DNA of 64,000 bases from Welwitschia mirabilis (GCA_051453625.1 JBOZIK010000001.1:21703704-21767703), one strand, 5' to 3'; numbered from the stretch's first letter, positions 45,060 to 58,171 are shown. Program-made: numbers and translations. The notes: generated by a model not told the origin, from the letters alone.

Positions 45060-45171
45060 CTACCTACTTAAGAGTGTCCTATATGGATTTATCCTTATTA
45101 ATCAACTAGAGNNNNNNNNNNTATCCACTTAAGAGAATTTCATGTGGATTTTCATTATAAGTCAATTGAAG
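45060..45171. repeat. ~50-bp tandem repeat interrupted by a 10-N gap
   Basis: 'tacctacttaagagtgtcctatatggattt' before and 'tatccacttaagagaatttcatgtggattt' after the N run (45112-45121), each followed by '.tta..aatcaa.t.gag'. The gap sits exactly between two repeat copies. Confidence 0.75.
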
Positions 45172-47179
45172 AATACCTTCCAAAAAAATCCTATAGCTTA
45201 AAATAAGCAAGGCACATTATTGTTGATGAGCCTTATAACATTTAAAAATATTTCCATTGAATCCACTACTCATGAAAATGAATATAGCTTAAAGAAACAT
45301 GCTTTTTCTAAAATCACCTTGACATAGTTCAGCTTGAAAAGATCATATCTTGACCAAAGTCTTTTGCCTCTTCCATTTCTTCCCATCTAGTAAACATAGT
45401 GTTGAATATATATCATGTTTGATAAAACCAAACTTTTCATTATGAGTAATATAAAGTAAAACTAATTTCAAGATATAAGATACAAATTTGGCCAAAACTT
45501 TATATGAAACTTTAGTCAAACTGATTGAGTGTCAATTAATAAAAATATGAGAATCTTAAGATTTCGAAGGAAGTTGAATAACTACTCAATTAATATGAAA
45601 GCTTGAGAAGGCTTTGTAAATAGCTTCTTAAATTACATGCTAGTAGTCTTATCCTATGATATCCTAGTAATTTTATAACATTAGTTTAAAAATCAAAAAA
45701 ATGTAAAGCTTTCCTACTAACTAAAATAAAATAGTATTCTTTCAACGTCATGAGATTAACATTCTTTTCTAAATAAGAATTATGAACTAGAGTTAATTTT
45801 ATTTGGAATAAAAGTTGTGTTTTAAAGAAATAAATTATGATTAAAAATAGCTTCTTTAAAGGTATCCATGAAATAATCCATTGTAAAATTCAAAATACCA
45901 TCTACCTTAACTATCATAGAACTATCAATAAACAATGAAGAGAGACCCTCATTTTTGCTAATATTCAATTTCAAAAAAATTTTAAAAACTCTTTATAATT
46001 ATCATTCTAAATGTAAAACCAAGTTAATATATATTTATTTAAAATATTAGAATCAAAACAAACACCTTATACTTGTAACTAATTTCTAGTATTAGTTAAT
46101 AAATATTGCATTTAAACATTTAGGAGATCTTGCTAAATTTGATAAGATAAGGAGTTAAACATAGAAGAAATAAATGGATATTCATGATTACCAAGTTTAG
46201 CCAGTTGTTTTTGGAATTTATATGTATGATTCCTAATTATATATGAAGTCTAATTCCACTAATATAACCAACTAAAAGAGTAAGTAGGATGAGGTTCAAC
46301 ATTTCATAAAATTTTAAGTGAGTCTTTCCTTATTTCCAAGTAAAATCTTGATAATGCTATCAAATTAAGGATTTCTTTTTAGAGGGATTAGTTGAATGGA
46401 AGTTAACATCCATAAAAAATTAGGAAAAAATTACATAGAAGTATATCTATTAATACTTTAAACGTAAATTAAAAATCAATGATCTAACCTAGTTTGTTAA
46501 TTAATTAAATATTCACCTTAAATTTAATTCAACCTAATCATTGTAAACCTTCTAAGGAATGAGATATATTAAATATTTTTGAAAAATCTAGGTAATATTA
46601 GATAATCTAGAAACTAATTCCTACCATGAAAGGCATTGACTATAAGAATCATTTGAAGTGTAAATGACGCAACTTTTAAAAATACCAAAATTAGAAGTAA
46701 AAGTAGCCCAAGTTTTCCATTTTTAATTATCCTAATCATATGATTATAGAGAGTTATTCCACATTAGATGAGTTACAATACTATCACCTCTCCACCCTTA
46801 TAAATAATACATAGAAACATAGAATTCATTGAAGTCCTTATTAAAGGATAAAATTTTAATTTCTTAAAAAAGAATAAAATTAACAGAGGTAACTAAACAA
46901 AGACATGAACTAGTAAAGTAGTAACTTATCATGGTAACATAGGTCTATGAGACTATGTATCAACTTATATGTAGGAATGCTTAGAGTTTGATATATTGAA
47001 AAAATACATCATAATATTACAATAACTTCATAACCCAAAAAAATGGCAAAACATCCCTTATAAAATCATCAATAAAGGGAATGTTAAAATTAAAACTTTT
47101 AGTAATTATACCTTCTCTTGGGAGTACTAGCACTACAAATGCTAAAATAAATGATTTCAGTGAAAGCCACTAAAATCTA
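45172..47179. other. AT-rich DNA, possibly more LINE remains
   Basis: No domain could be assigned with confidence on either strand. Confidence 0.35.
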
Positions 47180-47380
47180 ATAATTTCTCTTCACTTAAGG
47201 ATATAATCAACAAAGCTAGAATGGGATCTTATCATCTTAGAGTTAAAATAGATAAATGGAGTAATATTATAAAATATGAAGAACAAGTAGATTTTATTTA
47301 CAAAACATCATTAAAGATGGGCATTATATTTTCTTCAATGTTACTATCTAGAAATTTTTAGATGAAAATGGGATACGATT
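47180..47380 (+). pseudogene. LINE C-terminal cysteine/histidine domain relic
   Basis: Plus-strand reading 'SLKDIINKARMGSYHLRVKI' and 'DKWSNIIKYEEQVDFIYKTS', then in another frame 'DGHYIFFNVTI'. This recalls the terminal LINE motif 'R.gsH.LrIE.GRw..i...eR.C..C...EDE.HFlf.C', with its cysteines lost. The match is by pattern only. Confidence 0.4.
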
Positions 47381-47521
47381 ACTATAAAAATTTATTATTT
47401 ATTCTAACTTTACACTTTGAAGTTAGACCATTTTATTGAGGTAGTATTTTACAAATGCCTAATGAATCCATTAGCTATTTTCCTAAGCATATGCTTGGAA
47501 TTACATATAAATTCTAGTGCA

Positions 47522-47597
47522 ATAGAGCATCCACATGTTCCAACTTATAACCTCTTATACAGAGGAAAAGTGTTTTACTAGTTGAACTACCACCCAG
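47522..47597 (-). mobile_element. tRNA-like sequence, probable SINE head relic
   Basis: Minus strand reads 'gggtggtagttcaactagtaaaac', close to an RNA polymerase III A box (TAGCTCAGTTGGTAGAGCA-like, 47589-47571). A 5-bp stem CCTCT-GTATA-AGAGG follows at the anticodon-arm place, then 'agttggaaca' (47545-47536) like a B box (GGTTCGAATC). The A-to-B spacing is a little short for a true tRNA and both boxes are mutated, so a decayed tRNA-derived SINE is more likely than a working tRNA gene. Confidence 0.45.
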
Positions 47598-47599
47598 TT

Positions 47600-50299
47600 G
47601 GTAAAAAATCACTACTAAATTAATAAATATATTTATTATATAAAATAACAAAATAACTATGAAAAGATTAGAAATAATAAAATCATTGATCTTATATAAA
47701 ATCTTCATAACTATGAAATGTAAATTCAAATATATAACTAGAACAAATCTTCTCACTAATCATTATTTAAAGGTAAAAACACATATAAGAGGTGAAATCC
47801 TAATAATGAGATTATTTACTAAAGATAATAATTATGAAATTAATATGTAATTTATATTTTACATTGATGATGATAAGGATTCTACTTAAATTCTAATCAT
47901 TGGTGTGGTAATACTACATAGTTTTATTTAGTCAAATAAGAATATGCAAATGTTTAAAATTCTATTTAAATAATTTTCTTATCAAACTCTTTTTTAATTA
48001 CTTGTCTTATTTAAAAATTTTTCCTAGTCATTTCACAATAATTAAACATTTATTTTCAAGATCTTAGATTTTGTATTAAGATTTTATCATTTCTATGCCT
48101 TAGTACATAATAAGTTCTTAAAACATCCTATATTTTAGTCAATTATTATACATGTATTAAATTCATTTTGTTAATAAGAAAATTGCAAATCCTTAATTAT
48201 AAATTTTTTCTCTAAATAGTTTTAACTATTTTCTATAACATTTGTATTTAATTTTAATTAATAATTTGTTAATAAAATAATGTAATGACAATGGCTATCC
48301 CATCCAATCCATTTTTTTCTACCTAGTACCTAATGAAGATTAAGACATTAAAGAAACAGTTAGAACACTTAATTATTACATGTTTCAAAATTTTCATAAG
48401 AGATACTATAATATCTCTTACATATAATATGATCAAAATAATAATAAAACCATGTAATTATTTGTAAAGGCTATATCCACCATTGATGTAAAGCATGCCA
48501 TAAAATCATGGACATGGGATGAAAATAAAAAAGGAATGAATACATAAATATCAATAGTTAGATGCAAAAATTTTTAACTAATAATGAATCTTACTAAAAA
48601 TTCCTTTACAATAAAATAAAAGTAGGTTTTATACTAAAATATATTTCATTCATTCTCATTAATGCAATTCTACTTTATCTATATTAAGTATTCCCTCCAA
48701 TGATTGTTTGTCTTAGACACATGCATATTTCTTTTTCCAAATTCCCTTTATTTTCTTATATTTTTACCTTTATTTTTTTAATTTTTTATAGTTATGAATA
48801 AATCCCTTTATATTATTTATCAACTACATTTAATTTAACTAAAATATGTAATGTTTATGAGAACTTGTTAGTTATTATTTTTACTAATCTAGGGGTATCC
48901 TCTGAACTATTTATACTTTTCTCATATAATATGTAGATGACAGAATAGTAGAGTAGTTTTGGCATCTTTTAGTATAGGATTCTTAATTAATTATAAGTTT
49001 TCATTAAGATATCCTTTACTTTTTAGAATCCTATATTGATACTCCATGTTTTAATCATGGACTATGCTAATATTATGGAAATATCTTATACCTATACTAA
49101 TATAAAGATGTTTGAAAGATTAAATGATTAAATCAATATATGTGAAAAATTAAACACTAGTTATTAATTGGATGAATGAAACCTTAGTAGTATAGAAAGG
49201 TGAGAAATTCCTACTTTAATTTTCTAAAACTAGGAAATATGAGTTTGGTTTCATAAGAAGAAGAGAGAAAGAAATGCCTTTTATAGTCTAAAGAGCTATT
49301 TTTAATGATAGTATTTATGGTTTTCTATTATGACAATAAGTTGACAAACTAATGTATTTTATAAATATAATTATCTATAAATATAAGAAATTTGTACTTC
49401 ATGGACATACATTAAAAGATATATTAAAACATGTAAGAGTCGTTTTATGTTCTTCTTAGTTCCTTTTTTTTTAAAGATTAAAAAATAGCTTTTCTCTTTC
49501 ATGCAATATAATGAAAAATATGATTTTCACAAGCTTTTAATTTTAATCTTTATGTCATTTAATAAATATTAGAGTATAGGTTTTGAAAACATGGTGATAA
49601 TAACTACCACATTAGAGATAATATAATATCATATTTGAAGAAAAGATTAAGTAGATAAAAAAGTTTAATGAAAGCCATAATAAAGAAGTTTAATATATTA
49701 TTGAAAAATAATTTCATTCAATAATTTGACTAAGGATAATAATGGAGAGAAAAATCTTAAAGTTAGGTAATGAAAAGTAAGACTATAAAAATGTTTAAAT
49801 AATCTAGTAAATAGTAATAAGTATCAAGGTAAGGGATTATTTTTCCGTAGACTTGTAATCACATGTTTCTTGATTATAAAAGGGTTTAACATCTATTAAA
49901 TAACATTTTTAAATTAACATCTATCAAATAACATTTTTAAATTAACATCTATGAAATAAGGTTCTTATACTATCATAGATTTATTATATAGAGGTCATGA
50001 TAATATCAAAGTTAGTGGACATGTGGTTTCTAAAGTATGATTGGATATTACATTAATACTTTAGTAGAAAACTTGTATTGGGAAAACAAAGATCATTTTT
50101 AAGAATAAAAAATGGATTATTAAAAAACTTTAAAGATAACTCATGTAAAATTAGTTGGGATATTAAATTGTAAGAAACACTAGAAAATATAAGGATTCTT
50201 ATGAGAATTGTATGAATTCCTCTTAAGTTGAAGTGTGAATTTTTTAAATTCTCAACTTTGATAATAAGGCATGAAAAAAAAAGGAAAAAACACATCTTA
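47600..50299. other. AT-rich DNA without recognised genes
   Basis: Very low GC, no domain recognised. It includes a small 28-bp tandem repeat (49887-49960). Confidence 0.45.
49887..49960. repeat. 28-bp tandem repeat, about 2.5 copies
   Basis: 'aacatctat.aaataacatttttaaatt' starts at 49888, 49916 and 49944, differing at a single base per copy. Confidence 0.95.
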
Positions 50300-50740
50300 T
50301 GACTTAGTAAAACTATCTATAACTTGATGTAAATGAGAATACGAATAGTGGAAATAACTTCTATTGAAATTACTTATAAAAAACATGATAATTAATTTCA
50401 ATTCAATTATCTATTCATGAAACATTATACTAATAAAAGTTTAAAAATATACTCATTTATCATAATAAAAGTGCATGGGTTGAAAATAATTAACTTAAAG
50501 ATCACAAAAAAGCGTTTGAAGCCAAAGTAACTCGCAACTAATGCAGGCTACAGTATAGTATTCAACTTTAGCTCACGATCATCACATGGCTTTTTATTTT
50601 TTAGGCTACCCTCACAAAGTACTATGTTCTAGGAAGGTAATGTGTCTAATGATAGAATTCCATGTGAAAATCCAAGTAACCCAACCTACATCACCATATA
50701 TAAAGAGTTATAAAGATCCATTATCTAATAGAATATTTTT
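50300..50740 (-). pseudogene. Ty1/copia RNase H relic
   Basis: Minus strand reads 'LFIYGDVGWVTWIFTWNSII', then '.KAM..S.AKVEYYTVACIS' and 'CELLWLQTLFCDLKL'. In copia elements RNase H runs 'GY.DADWAGD...RKST.GY', 'SSTEAEY.A...A..E..WL..LL.ELG'. The order and spacing fit, with the first Asp region and the AEY region still readable. Stops are present. No reverse transcriptase is recognised upstream (50750-51700). Confidence 0.65.
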
Positions 50741-51763
50741 TTTAAGGGATGATTTTATATAATATAAAATGCATATTGTGAGATTAAAATCTGGTTGGCA
50801 ATGTTGCTAATAGATTAACTCATTTTTCTTATTGCATAAGAGATATTTAGTTATATTATAGTGAGATAGATGAGGTTTCTAATGGAGTAATGATATTATG
50901 ATGTATCAACTAATAACTATCAATAGTAAAACTTCAAATGATTATTTCGTTTCATTATAAATTTGACTATATTAGTACAAAGGAAAGTTGTATTTATGAC
51001 AATGTCATGGATATATTTTAACTAGCTAATGTATATTATATCTTTATCTACATAATTTACCATAAAATACTTTAATGTACTAAGATCTTAAATTTGAAAG
51101 GTATCATAAAGGAATAAAAGTAAATCTTGTATGAAAATATTATCATTCCTAGTGATCATAAAATGAACATAAACTAAATGGTCATAAAGCTAAATCCAAT
51201 AACTAAAGTAAATAAGAAACAATTATTAACTTATTGGATTTATTTAATTACTTTGAGGGTTAAAAGAGAGAACAGCAAACTAGTAATAAAAGGCTTGATT
51301 CAAGTCATAAGTTTATTTCATTTTTGAAGGATGGGTTCATATGAAAATTAATTTTTGTTATTGGTAATAGTGTTAATTAACCTAATTAATAAAAGTTAAG
51401 AGTAAATAAAAATATTAAAAAATAACTAAAAATATTTATTACTTAACTAAAAATCCTTTATTATAAGAAGTATCCCTTAAGACTCCATAATGACATGATC
51501 TACTAAGATGATCTAAATAATGCCCATCAAACTAATAACTTATGAACCTAAATTAGTTTTTTAATGTATTATGCTAACATACTACGTTAATGGATTATTT
51601 TCATTTTATAACATATTACATTAATTTCACCTCAATCGTCCTACATGTTTATGATGTATCCTTATATGATTATAACAAACTTTAAGACCTTTAATTCTCC
51701 CATAAGCTTAGAATGTTTTAGTAAACATGACAAAGAATAGCATTCATAAAAATACAATTATTG

Positions 51764-52409
51764 NNNNNNNNNNNNNNNNNNNNNNNNNNNNNNNNNNNNN
51801 NNNNNNNNNNNNNNNNNNNNNNNNNNNNNNNNNNNNNNNNNNNNNNNNNNNNNNNNNNNNNNNNNNNNNNNNNNNNNNNNNNNNNNNNNNNNNNNNNNNN
51901 NNNNNNNNNNNNNNNNNNNNNNNNNNNNNNNNNNNNNNNNNNNNNNNNNNNNNNNNNNNNNNNNNNNNNNNNNNNNNNNNNNNNNNNNNNNNNNNNNNNN
52001 NNNNNNNNNNNNNNNNNNNNNNNNNNNNNNNNNNNNNNNNNNNNNNNNNNNNNNNNNNNNNNNNNNNNNNNNNNNNNNNNNNNNNNNNNNNNNNNNNNNN
52101 NNNNNNNNNNNNNNNNNNNNNNNNNNNNNNNNNNNNNNNNNNNNNNNNNNNNNNNNNNNNNNNNNNNNNNNNNNNNNNNNNNNNNNNNNNNNNNNNNNNN
52201 NNNNNNNNNNNNNNNNNNNNNNNNNNNNNNNNNNNNNNNNNNNNNNNNNNNNNNNNNNNNNNNNNNNNNNNNNNNNNNNNNNNNNNNNNNNNNNNNNNNN
52301 NNNNNNNNNNNNNNNNNNNNNNNNNNNNNNNNNNNNNNNNNNNNNNNNNNNNNNNNNNNNNNNNNNNNNNNNNNNNNNNNNNNNNNNNNNNNNNNNNNNN
52401 NNNNNNNNN
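51764..52409. other. Assembly gap (646 N)
   Basis: Run of N ending in a TA/GA microsatellite, which probably caused the break. Confidence 0.95.
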
Positions 52410-52414
52410 TATAT

Positions 52415-52437
52415 AGAGAGAGAGAGAGAGAGAGAGA
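52415..52437. repeat. (GA)11 microsatellite
   Basis: Uninterrupted GA run after 'tata', at the gap edge; its true length may be longer. Confidence 0.95.
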
Positions 52438-52638
52438 CTAATGACCTTAATTATCATCTAATCAATCATAAAAAATGAAATTCTCTAAGAGGACATTCTA
52501 TTCAAATTTAGCTGGTCTTTGATCTATTCAAACATGAATCTTGTAAAAGCATTCATTAAAATACTTACAACCTAATACAAACTTAGAACATAGCATACTT
52601 TAATTACTTCATTTTGAAAAGTTTACATATCATGTAAG

Positions 52639-52738
52639 NNNNNNNNNNNNNNNNNNNNNNNNNNNNNNNNNNNNNNNNNNNNNNNNNNNNNNNNNNNNNN
52701 NNNNNNNNNNNNNNNNNNNNNNNNNNNNNNNNNNNNNN
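52639..52738. other. Assembly gap (100 N) with repeated flanks
   Basis: 'tttgaaaagtttacatatcatgtaag' ends at 52638 and 'tttgaaaagtttacatatcctgtaag' begins at 52739, so the flanks are the same sequence with one difference. Confidence 0.95.
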
Positions 52739-55182
52739 TTTGAAAAGTTTACATATCCTGTAAGCCTTTTTTTAGGCATGCATTATGTGAGTATGTAACA
52801 CTATAATTTTTATCATGTAGAAAAATAATTTCTTATGTGCATTTAAATTATTAATCCTTTTCAAATGACATCCAAATTTTTCTAATAATGTTTGCATTCA
52901 TGAGACTTCTTTTGTCTCTTTTAAATTAGTTACATCTTTTACTTATACAAAAGAATCTATCATTATCATTTATTACTTAGATCTTGATAATATTAAAAAC
53001 TATTTAAAAACATTAGATAAAATTATGTTTATATACACATATGTTATAACTATTATCACTTAGTATAAATCTTTCTTAGGTTCTTTTAATGTAGCTTATT
53101 AATATTTTAATGGCATAATACATATCAGGTTGAGTATTTCTTGTTAGGACTAGTCTTCTTAGAGGTGAGCAGTAAATATAGAAATGTAAAGGAATTTTGC
53201 TTAAATTAAGAATAAATAACTACTATAATTATAATAAAAAATCAATAAAACTAAAAATTTCATACCAAAAAATATGTCAAACAAATTTCCATTTGTTTAT
53301 GTATTACAATAGCTACTCAAAGTACAATTGGAGCTTTCTAGTAGCTCTTATCTTTCTAGTGGTTATTAGTCTAGTATTAATTTATAATAAAACCTTCTTT
53401 TCATACCATGATTAGAGAAATAATTTTTTATATAAAAGTATAATTAAAATTAAGACNNNNNNNNNNTGAGAAAGTGATGTGGATATGAAAAGATGTAAGA
53501 AGGCTAATCATTTAATGAAACGATAGTAATGAATTTATATGCCATTCATTTTTGTAATTACTTTTTAATTATTTGATAAGTTTGGTATTGAAGGAAAAAG
53601 TTAAAATGTTTGAATTATACTTAACATTCAAAAAAATGGCTAACAAAACCTCCCATAACTATTTGCAATTTTTTCATTTTTATGATGTAAGTAATAAACA
53701 GTTGACCTAATGGAATTAGCTAATTGAATATTTACAGATGAATTGGAGTTCTAATGTAGTTAGCCTCATGTCATATCATATGCAATAATGCTATGGAATT
53801 AACCTACCTAATAGTTTCTAGTTATTTTCCATAGAAAAATATGATATGTTTATATTCTGTTTATCAGTGATTACATGCTCGGTTTTATCCATTATTTACT
53901 TTGTTTCAAATCTACATGCTTATCTATAATAGCTTCTTATTTGTAGTTACATCCTATGCCTTTTTCATTATCATTGTCTAGAGTAACTAAGCTTACAAAC
54001 ATATAATATATAAGAACATCAATTAATTTAATCATAATTTGATTAGTAATTAATTAGTAATTTAAAGATTAACAATATTTCCCTTTAGCATAGTTGACAA
54101 TCAAATTCATAATAGTTAGTATGTAAACTTTTAACTAGAAAATGATTTTCTTTTAATACATATACTAAACAAAGTATCCTGAGGAATACTTGATAAGGTT
54201 TAGTTTATATTACTACAAGAAATTTTAAATAACTATAATACTTTGCATAATTAGGTTTAGTTTCTTAAAGAATAAATATGTCAAATCAGTGATAAGCATA
54301 TTGTAGCTAATTGTATCATCACTATAACCAATGTTCAATAAGAATACTTATTAATCTATTCAATTTGGTACATCCTTATTTAGTCACACATACTTGGGAT
54401 GCATGAAGTGCATATAATACCTACAGGAAATTAATTTTGCATAATGTAAATATCACCATGATATTATAATGTTACAATATCTATCAAAGATAGATGTAAC
54501 TATCACAAACAAGCATGTGTACTTTTCTCCTTTAACTATTAGAAATAAACATGTGTACTCTTCCCCTTTATCATCATACTATTATTTAAATGTCATTTAT
54601 ATGAAAATGAAATACTTATTAATTTATATAAAAATAAAAATCAAATAATTATAACTTCTTAACATTACGAAAATAAAATAATTTAAAACTAAATATCATA
54701 TCTTGACATCATACTCTCCCCATTTTTCATTAGTGATAAAGATTGATGTAAAACTAGTCAAGTATAATATTCAAAGAAAGAATAAAAATATCAAAGGCCA
54801 GATGGACCAATAGTACTCACACATGAACAAAATAAGAAATGTGTCAAAAATTAGAAAAATAAAGAACTAATTATTTTTATTTACTAAGACTATTATAACT
54901 AGTATGTCTCCCCTTAAAGTAAGGAATACATCAAATGCTAGAGAATTCCAAGTGCTAACTAAAGTAAAAGTACTACTATTAGCCTATCTAAAGATGTAGG
55001 TTTTTGAAAAGATTAGATGATATAGAAGTAACTCCTCTAGTTCTTAGTACTATACTTAAGCAACTGATGGATTTTAAAAAAACATATTATGAATATTTTA
55101 AAAATTTGTAAAATAGGTTAAAACTCTAGTTAATTAAAAGTATGATATATTATGCATAATAATTATTAAAATAAATTTATAG

Positions 55183-56440
55183 AGTAATAACATGTATAAA
55201 TTAATATTTAGGCTAAGTATATCAGTCAATTTAGCTTAATAAAGATATTAAATTAATTATTTTATTACAAAAATATGTTTTCTATCATTTTTAATATCAT
55301 TTGTAAACTTATACATTGTCCATGATGATTTTAGACATTATGTTACATTCTAAAGTACATGTTAAAAGATGGAATTATTTTAGCAAAAAAGGTTAGTGTC
55401 ACCACATGGGTCAATAGCATCATAGGTCTTGTAGAGTGGAAAACCTTTAACATTACATTTTGGAGTCATCTTGTGAAGGTGATTGAATTCCATTTATAAG
55501 GTCAGATAATTACAGCATTAAACTTAGGTAAAATGTATGAGTGAAAAAGTGTTAAATTCTTACTTGTAAAACCATAAATAAAAATCTTATTTGAGAAACC
55601 CAAATCCTATTTTCACCTATAAAAAGGATCAAGTTCCCTCATTTGTAATAATATTTTATTGATGTCAACATTGTATTCTTTAGAGCATCAAATTTTTACT
55701 ATGTCTTTGTAAGCTCCCCCTTTGGGAGTGGGCTAGTTTCAAGGCTAGCTTAATGATTCCATATCATTTTTAGTTTTGTTTCTTCAATGTATCATAATTC
55801 TTATTATTTAATAAAATATAAGTAAATCTTTATTCTTAATTCAAAGTTTTAATTAACATTGTACTTTTAATCCTTGAACGAATCTTTATTTTATCAAATA
55901 TTCTTATTTTATGAGGGAGTCTCTTTTTCTCACATTATGATTTACAATTCATTGTGCTTAATGGTATTGGGGCATATTTGTCCTACTTTCCATGCTTACA
56001 TTAGATTGTGAAGGACCAAATGACTATGAGATCTCATCACTACTCATGTGGTGAATGATATTATGTTATCATAATCCAATCCATAAGAACTTGGTAATTT
56101 TAAGGTTTGTTTAGAAATTTGTAATATATTATTAAATCGAAGACTTTATTGTTAGAATACTTAAGTTAGTACTCTAAAGGTAGTTTGCTTCCCTACTTTT
56201 ATTCTTAAAAGACCTTTAATCAGAATTTCAATTTACATTTTTTTATTTTTTTGTATACATTTCAAGTTTAAAGAGGTTTTCTATTATTGCTATCTTACTT
56301 CCACATCAATTTATCCCTTTGAATTAAATGACACTAGGACTTTACTATAATGTAAGTATTAGTTAATTTTTGTAAATTTTATCTTTGAATATAGATACAT
56401 ATACTTTATTGAATTCAGCTTAAAATGCAAGATTAACATT
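55183..56440 (+). repeat. Third LTR of the element G family (ends approximate)
   Basis: Aligns with 17273-18665 and 23041-24434. Anchors include 'aacatgtataaattaatattt', 'tcaatttagcttaataaagata' and 'gaggacc..atgac', plus 'agctccccctttgggagtgggctagtttcaaggctagc' at about 55710 matching the same phrase near 17990. No partner LTR lies nearby, so it is either a solo LTR or the 5' LTR of an element cut by element D. Confidence 0.7.
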
Positions 56441-56640
56441 TTGTCAAACATTTAGCAAGAAAATTAGTTATACCAGAAATAGGTTTACAAATCTCAACTT
56501 TAGTGAATTCAAATTAAAAAAAAAAACTTGTATATTTCACTTTTAGAAATAGTCCTCTCAATGTAAAGTTAAAAAATATTTAAAAATACTTAAAGAAGTT
56601 AGTAGAAACTTATCAAACTAGCCAAAACTAATACCTAAGA

Positions 56641-57270
56641 AAAAATAAATCTATAGGTCAAATGTTAAAGGATCTCAAGAAAGTCCAACATGATGAATCA
56701 ATTTTCTATATTAACTTCATTAGAGATTTAACGACCACCTTAGATACATATATTATAGCTATAGTTGCTCCCAAAGTAATACATAAGAAACCTTCATTTT
56801 CTTACTCCCTTTATGAAATTTGTGAATATAATTTTCATCTGACCAAAAAAATATTCAATGTCATCCACTTGTAAAGAGATGATTTTGAAGAATTTTGTGC
56901 TTTTAACAAAAGGTTTGATATGAATAATAAAAACAGTCAATAGGTTCAACAAAGAAATAATGGGTTACAACCTTCCTTTTAAAACATTTTTTAAAATAGA
57001 TTAAAAAATAAAAACTTCCAATCAATTTCTTTTAACTTTCAAAGTAATTGAGGTGATTTACTTTGTGATTTTATTAAAAAACTTAGGAAAATATAAGATA
57101 CCATCAATAAGAACATTGAAAATTAAACAAAGATTTTAAAAATCTTATAAGGATATTACAATAGACCATGTTATGAAATCAAATATCTTAAGGTACTCTT
57201 ACCGTCTAAAACTACCCTAACATAAATGATGTCAAAAAAGATTGGAAAGTAGTGACTAGAAGTGAAATAC
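56641..57270 (+). pseudogene. Gag-like relic with zinc-knuckle remnant
   Basis: A 70-residue open stretch (56662-56874) reads 'SFSYSLYEICEYNFHLTKKI' near 56800-56855. The spacing of Y-x2-C-x4-H-x4-I equals the CX2CX4HX4C knuckle of gag, with the first and last Cys replaced. It follows the G-type LTR in the right orientation and so may be the gag end of that family. Downstream readings to 57270 are broken. The assignment rests on spacing alone. Confidence 0.35.
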
Positions 57271-57279
57271 ATACTTACC

Positions 57280-57452
57280 TGTCATAACCCACATTTTGTA
57301 ATAGAGTTTCTAAACTATGTAATAAATTTTGATATACATTTTAATGAAAATCCCTTTTTATTAAGAATTTATTTGTAGCCCTATAATCAATAATGTATTG
57401 TATGTCAAACATTATAGATACTCATAAGATTACTTAATTATTTAATCTTAGT
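57280..57452 (+). repeat. 5' LTR start of element D (cut by gap)
   Basis: 173 bases matching 58795-58985 with small indels, then N. Anchors: 'aaaatccctttttatt' and 'gtagccctataatcaataat'. Confidence 0.8.
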
Positions 57453-57552
57453 NNNNNNNNNNNNNNNNNNNNNNNNNNNNNNNNNNNNNNNNNNNNNNNN
57501 NNNNNNNNNNNNNNNNNNNNNNNNNNNNNNNNNNNNNNNNNNNNNNNNNNNN
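57453..57552. other. Assembly gap (100 N)
   Basis: Placed between LTR sequence and integrase. 100 N is too short for the parts of the element that must once have been there. Confidence 0.95.
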
Positions 57553-58171
57553 AAAATTTTGGTGGCCAGGGATGAAAAAGGATATAGCAGAATTTGTATC
57601 AAAGTGTCTAAATTGTCAGCAAGTTAAGGCAGAACATAGGAATCCAACAGGACTACTCTATCCTCATAATATTCCAGAATATAAGTGGGATGTAATTTGC
57701 ATGGACTTTGTATTAGGGCTTCCAAGAACCCCAAGAGATAATGACTTAGTTATGGTTATAATTGATAGAGCAACTAAATCAGCACATTTCATTCCAGTGA
57801 AGTCTACTTATAGCACTAAGAATATAGCTAAAGTATATATTCAGAATGTTGCTCGTTTACATGGTGTACCCTTAGTAATTATTTCTGACAGGAACTTAAA
57901 ATTTACCTCTAAATTTTGGCAAGAACTACAATTGGGATTAGGAATTAATCCAAATATGAGCATAGCATTTCATCCTAAAATAGATGGTCAGGTAGAAAAA
58001 GCCAATCAAATCCTAGAGGATCTTCTTAGAGCATATGTTCTTGATGAGCCTAAGAGTTGGGAGGAATACCTACCATTAGGGGAATTAGCATATTATAATA
58101 GTTATCAAAGTTCTATTCAAATAGCTTCATTTAAGAATCCACTACATGAACAAAACCTGAGGAAATATTGA
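57553..58171 (+). pseudogene. Element D integrase core
   Basis: Long, nearly clean frame. It starts at the 'WPGMKKDI' segment. In the 199-residue stretch from 57572, C12 and C15 are the last two zinc ligands of the N-terminal HHCC finger. D45, D106 and E142 form the catalytic D,D(35)E set with the expected 35-residue spacing. 'RLHGVP', 'HPK.DGQ' and 'YNSYQSSI' blocks fit Tekay-type chromoviruses. The frame ends at a TGA (58169-58171) where the 'EALYGRKC' block should start, after a small deletion or shift. Best preserved retroelement coding segment in the window, but truncated at both ends. Confidence 0.85.

Larger units (their letters stand above)
50741..55182. other. AT-rich DNA with three gaps, no recognised gene
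   Basis: Holds N gaps at 51764-52409, 52639-52738 and 53457-53466 and a GA microsatellite. The short open frame at 53197-53415 is Lys/Ile/Tyr-rich as expected of random AT-rich DNA. Confidence 0.45.

Noticed and set aside
53197-53415. 72-residue Lys/Ile/Tyr-rich open frame with a hydrophobic C-terminal segment
   Set aside because: Composition is that expected from AT-rich random DNA; no neighbours or homology.
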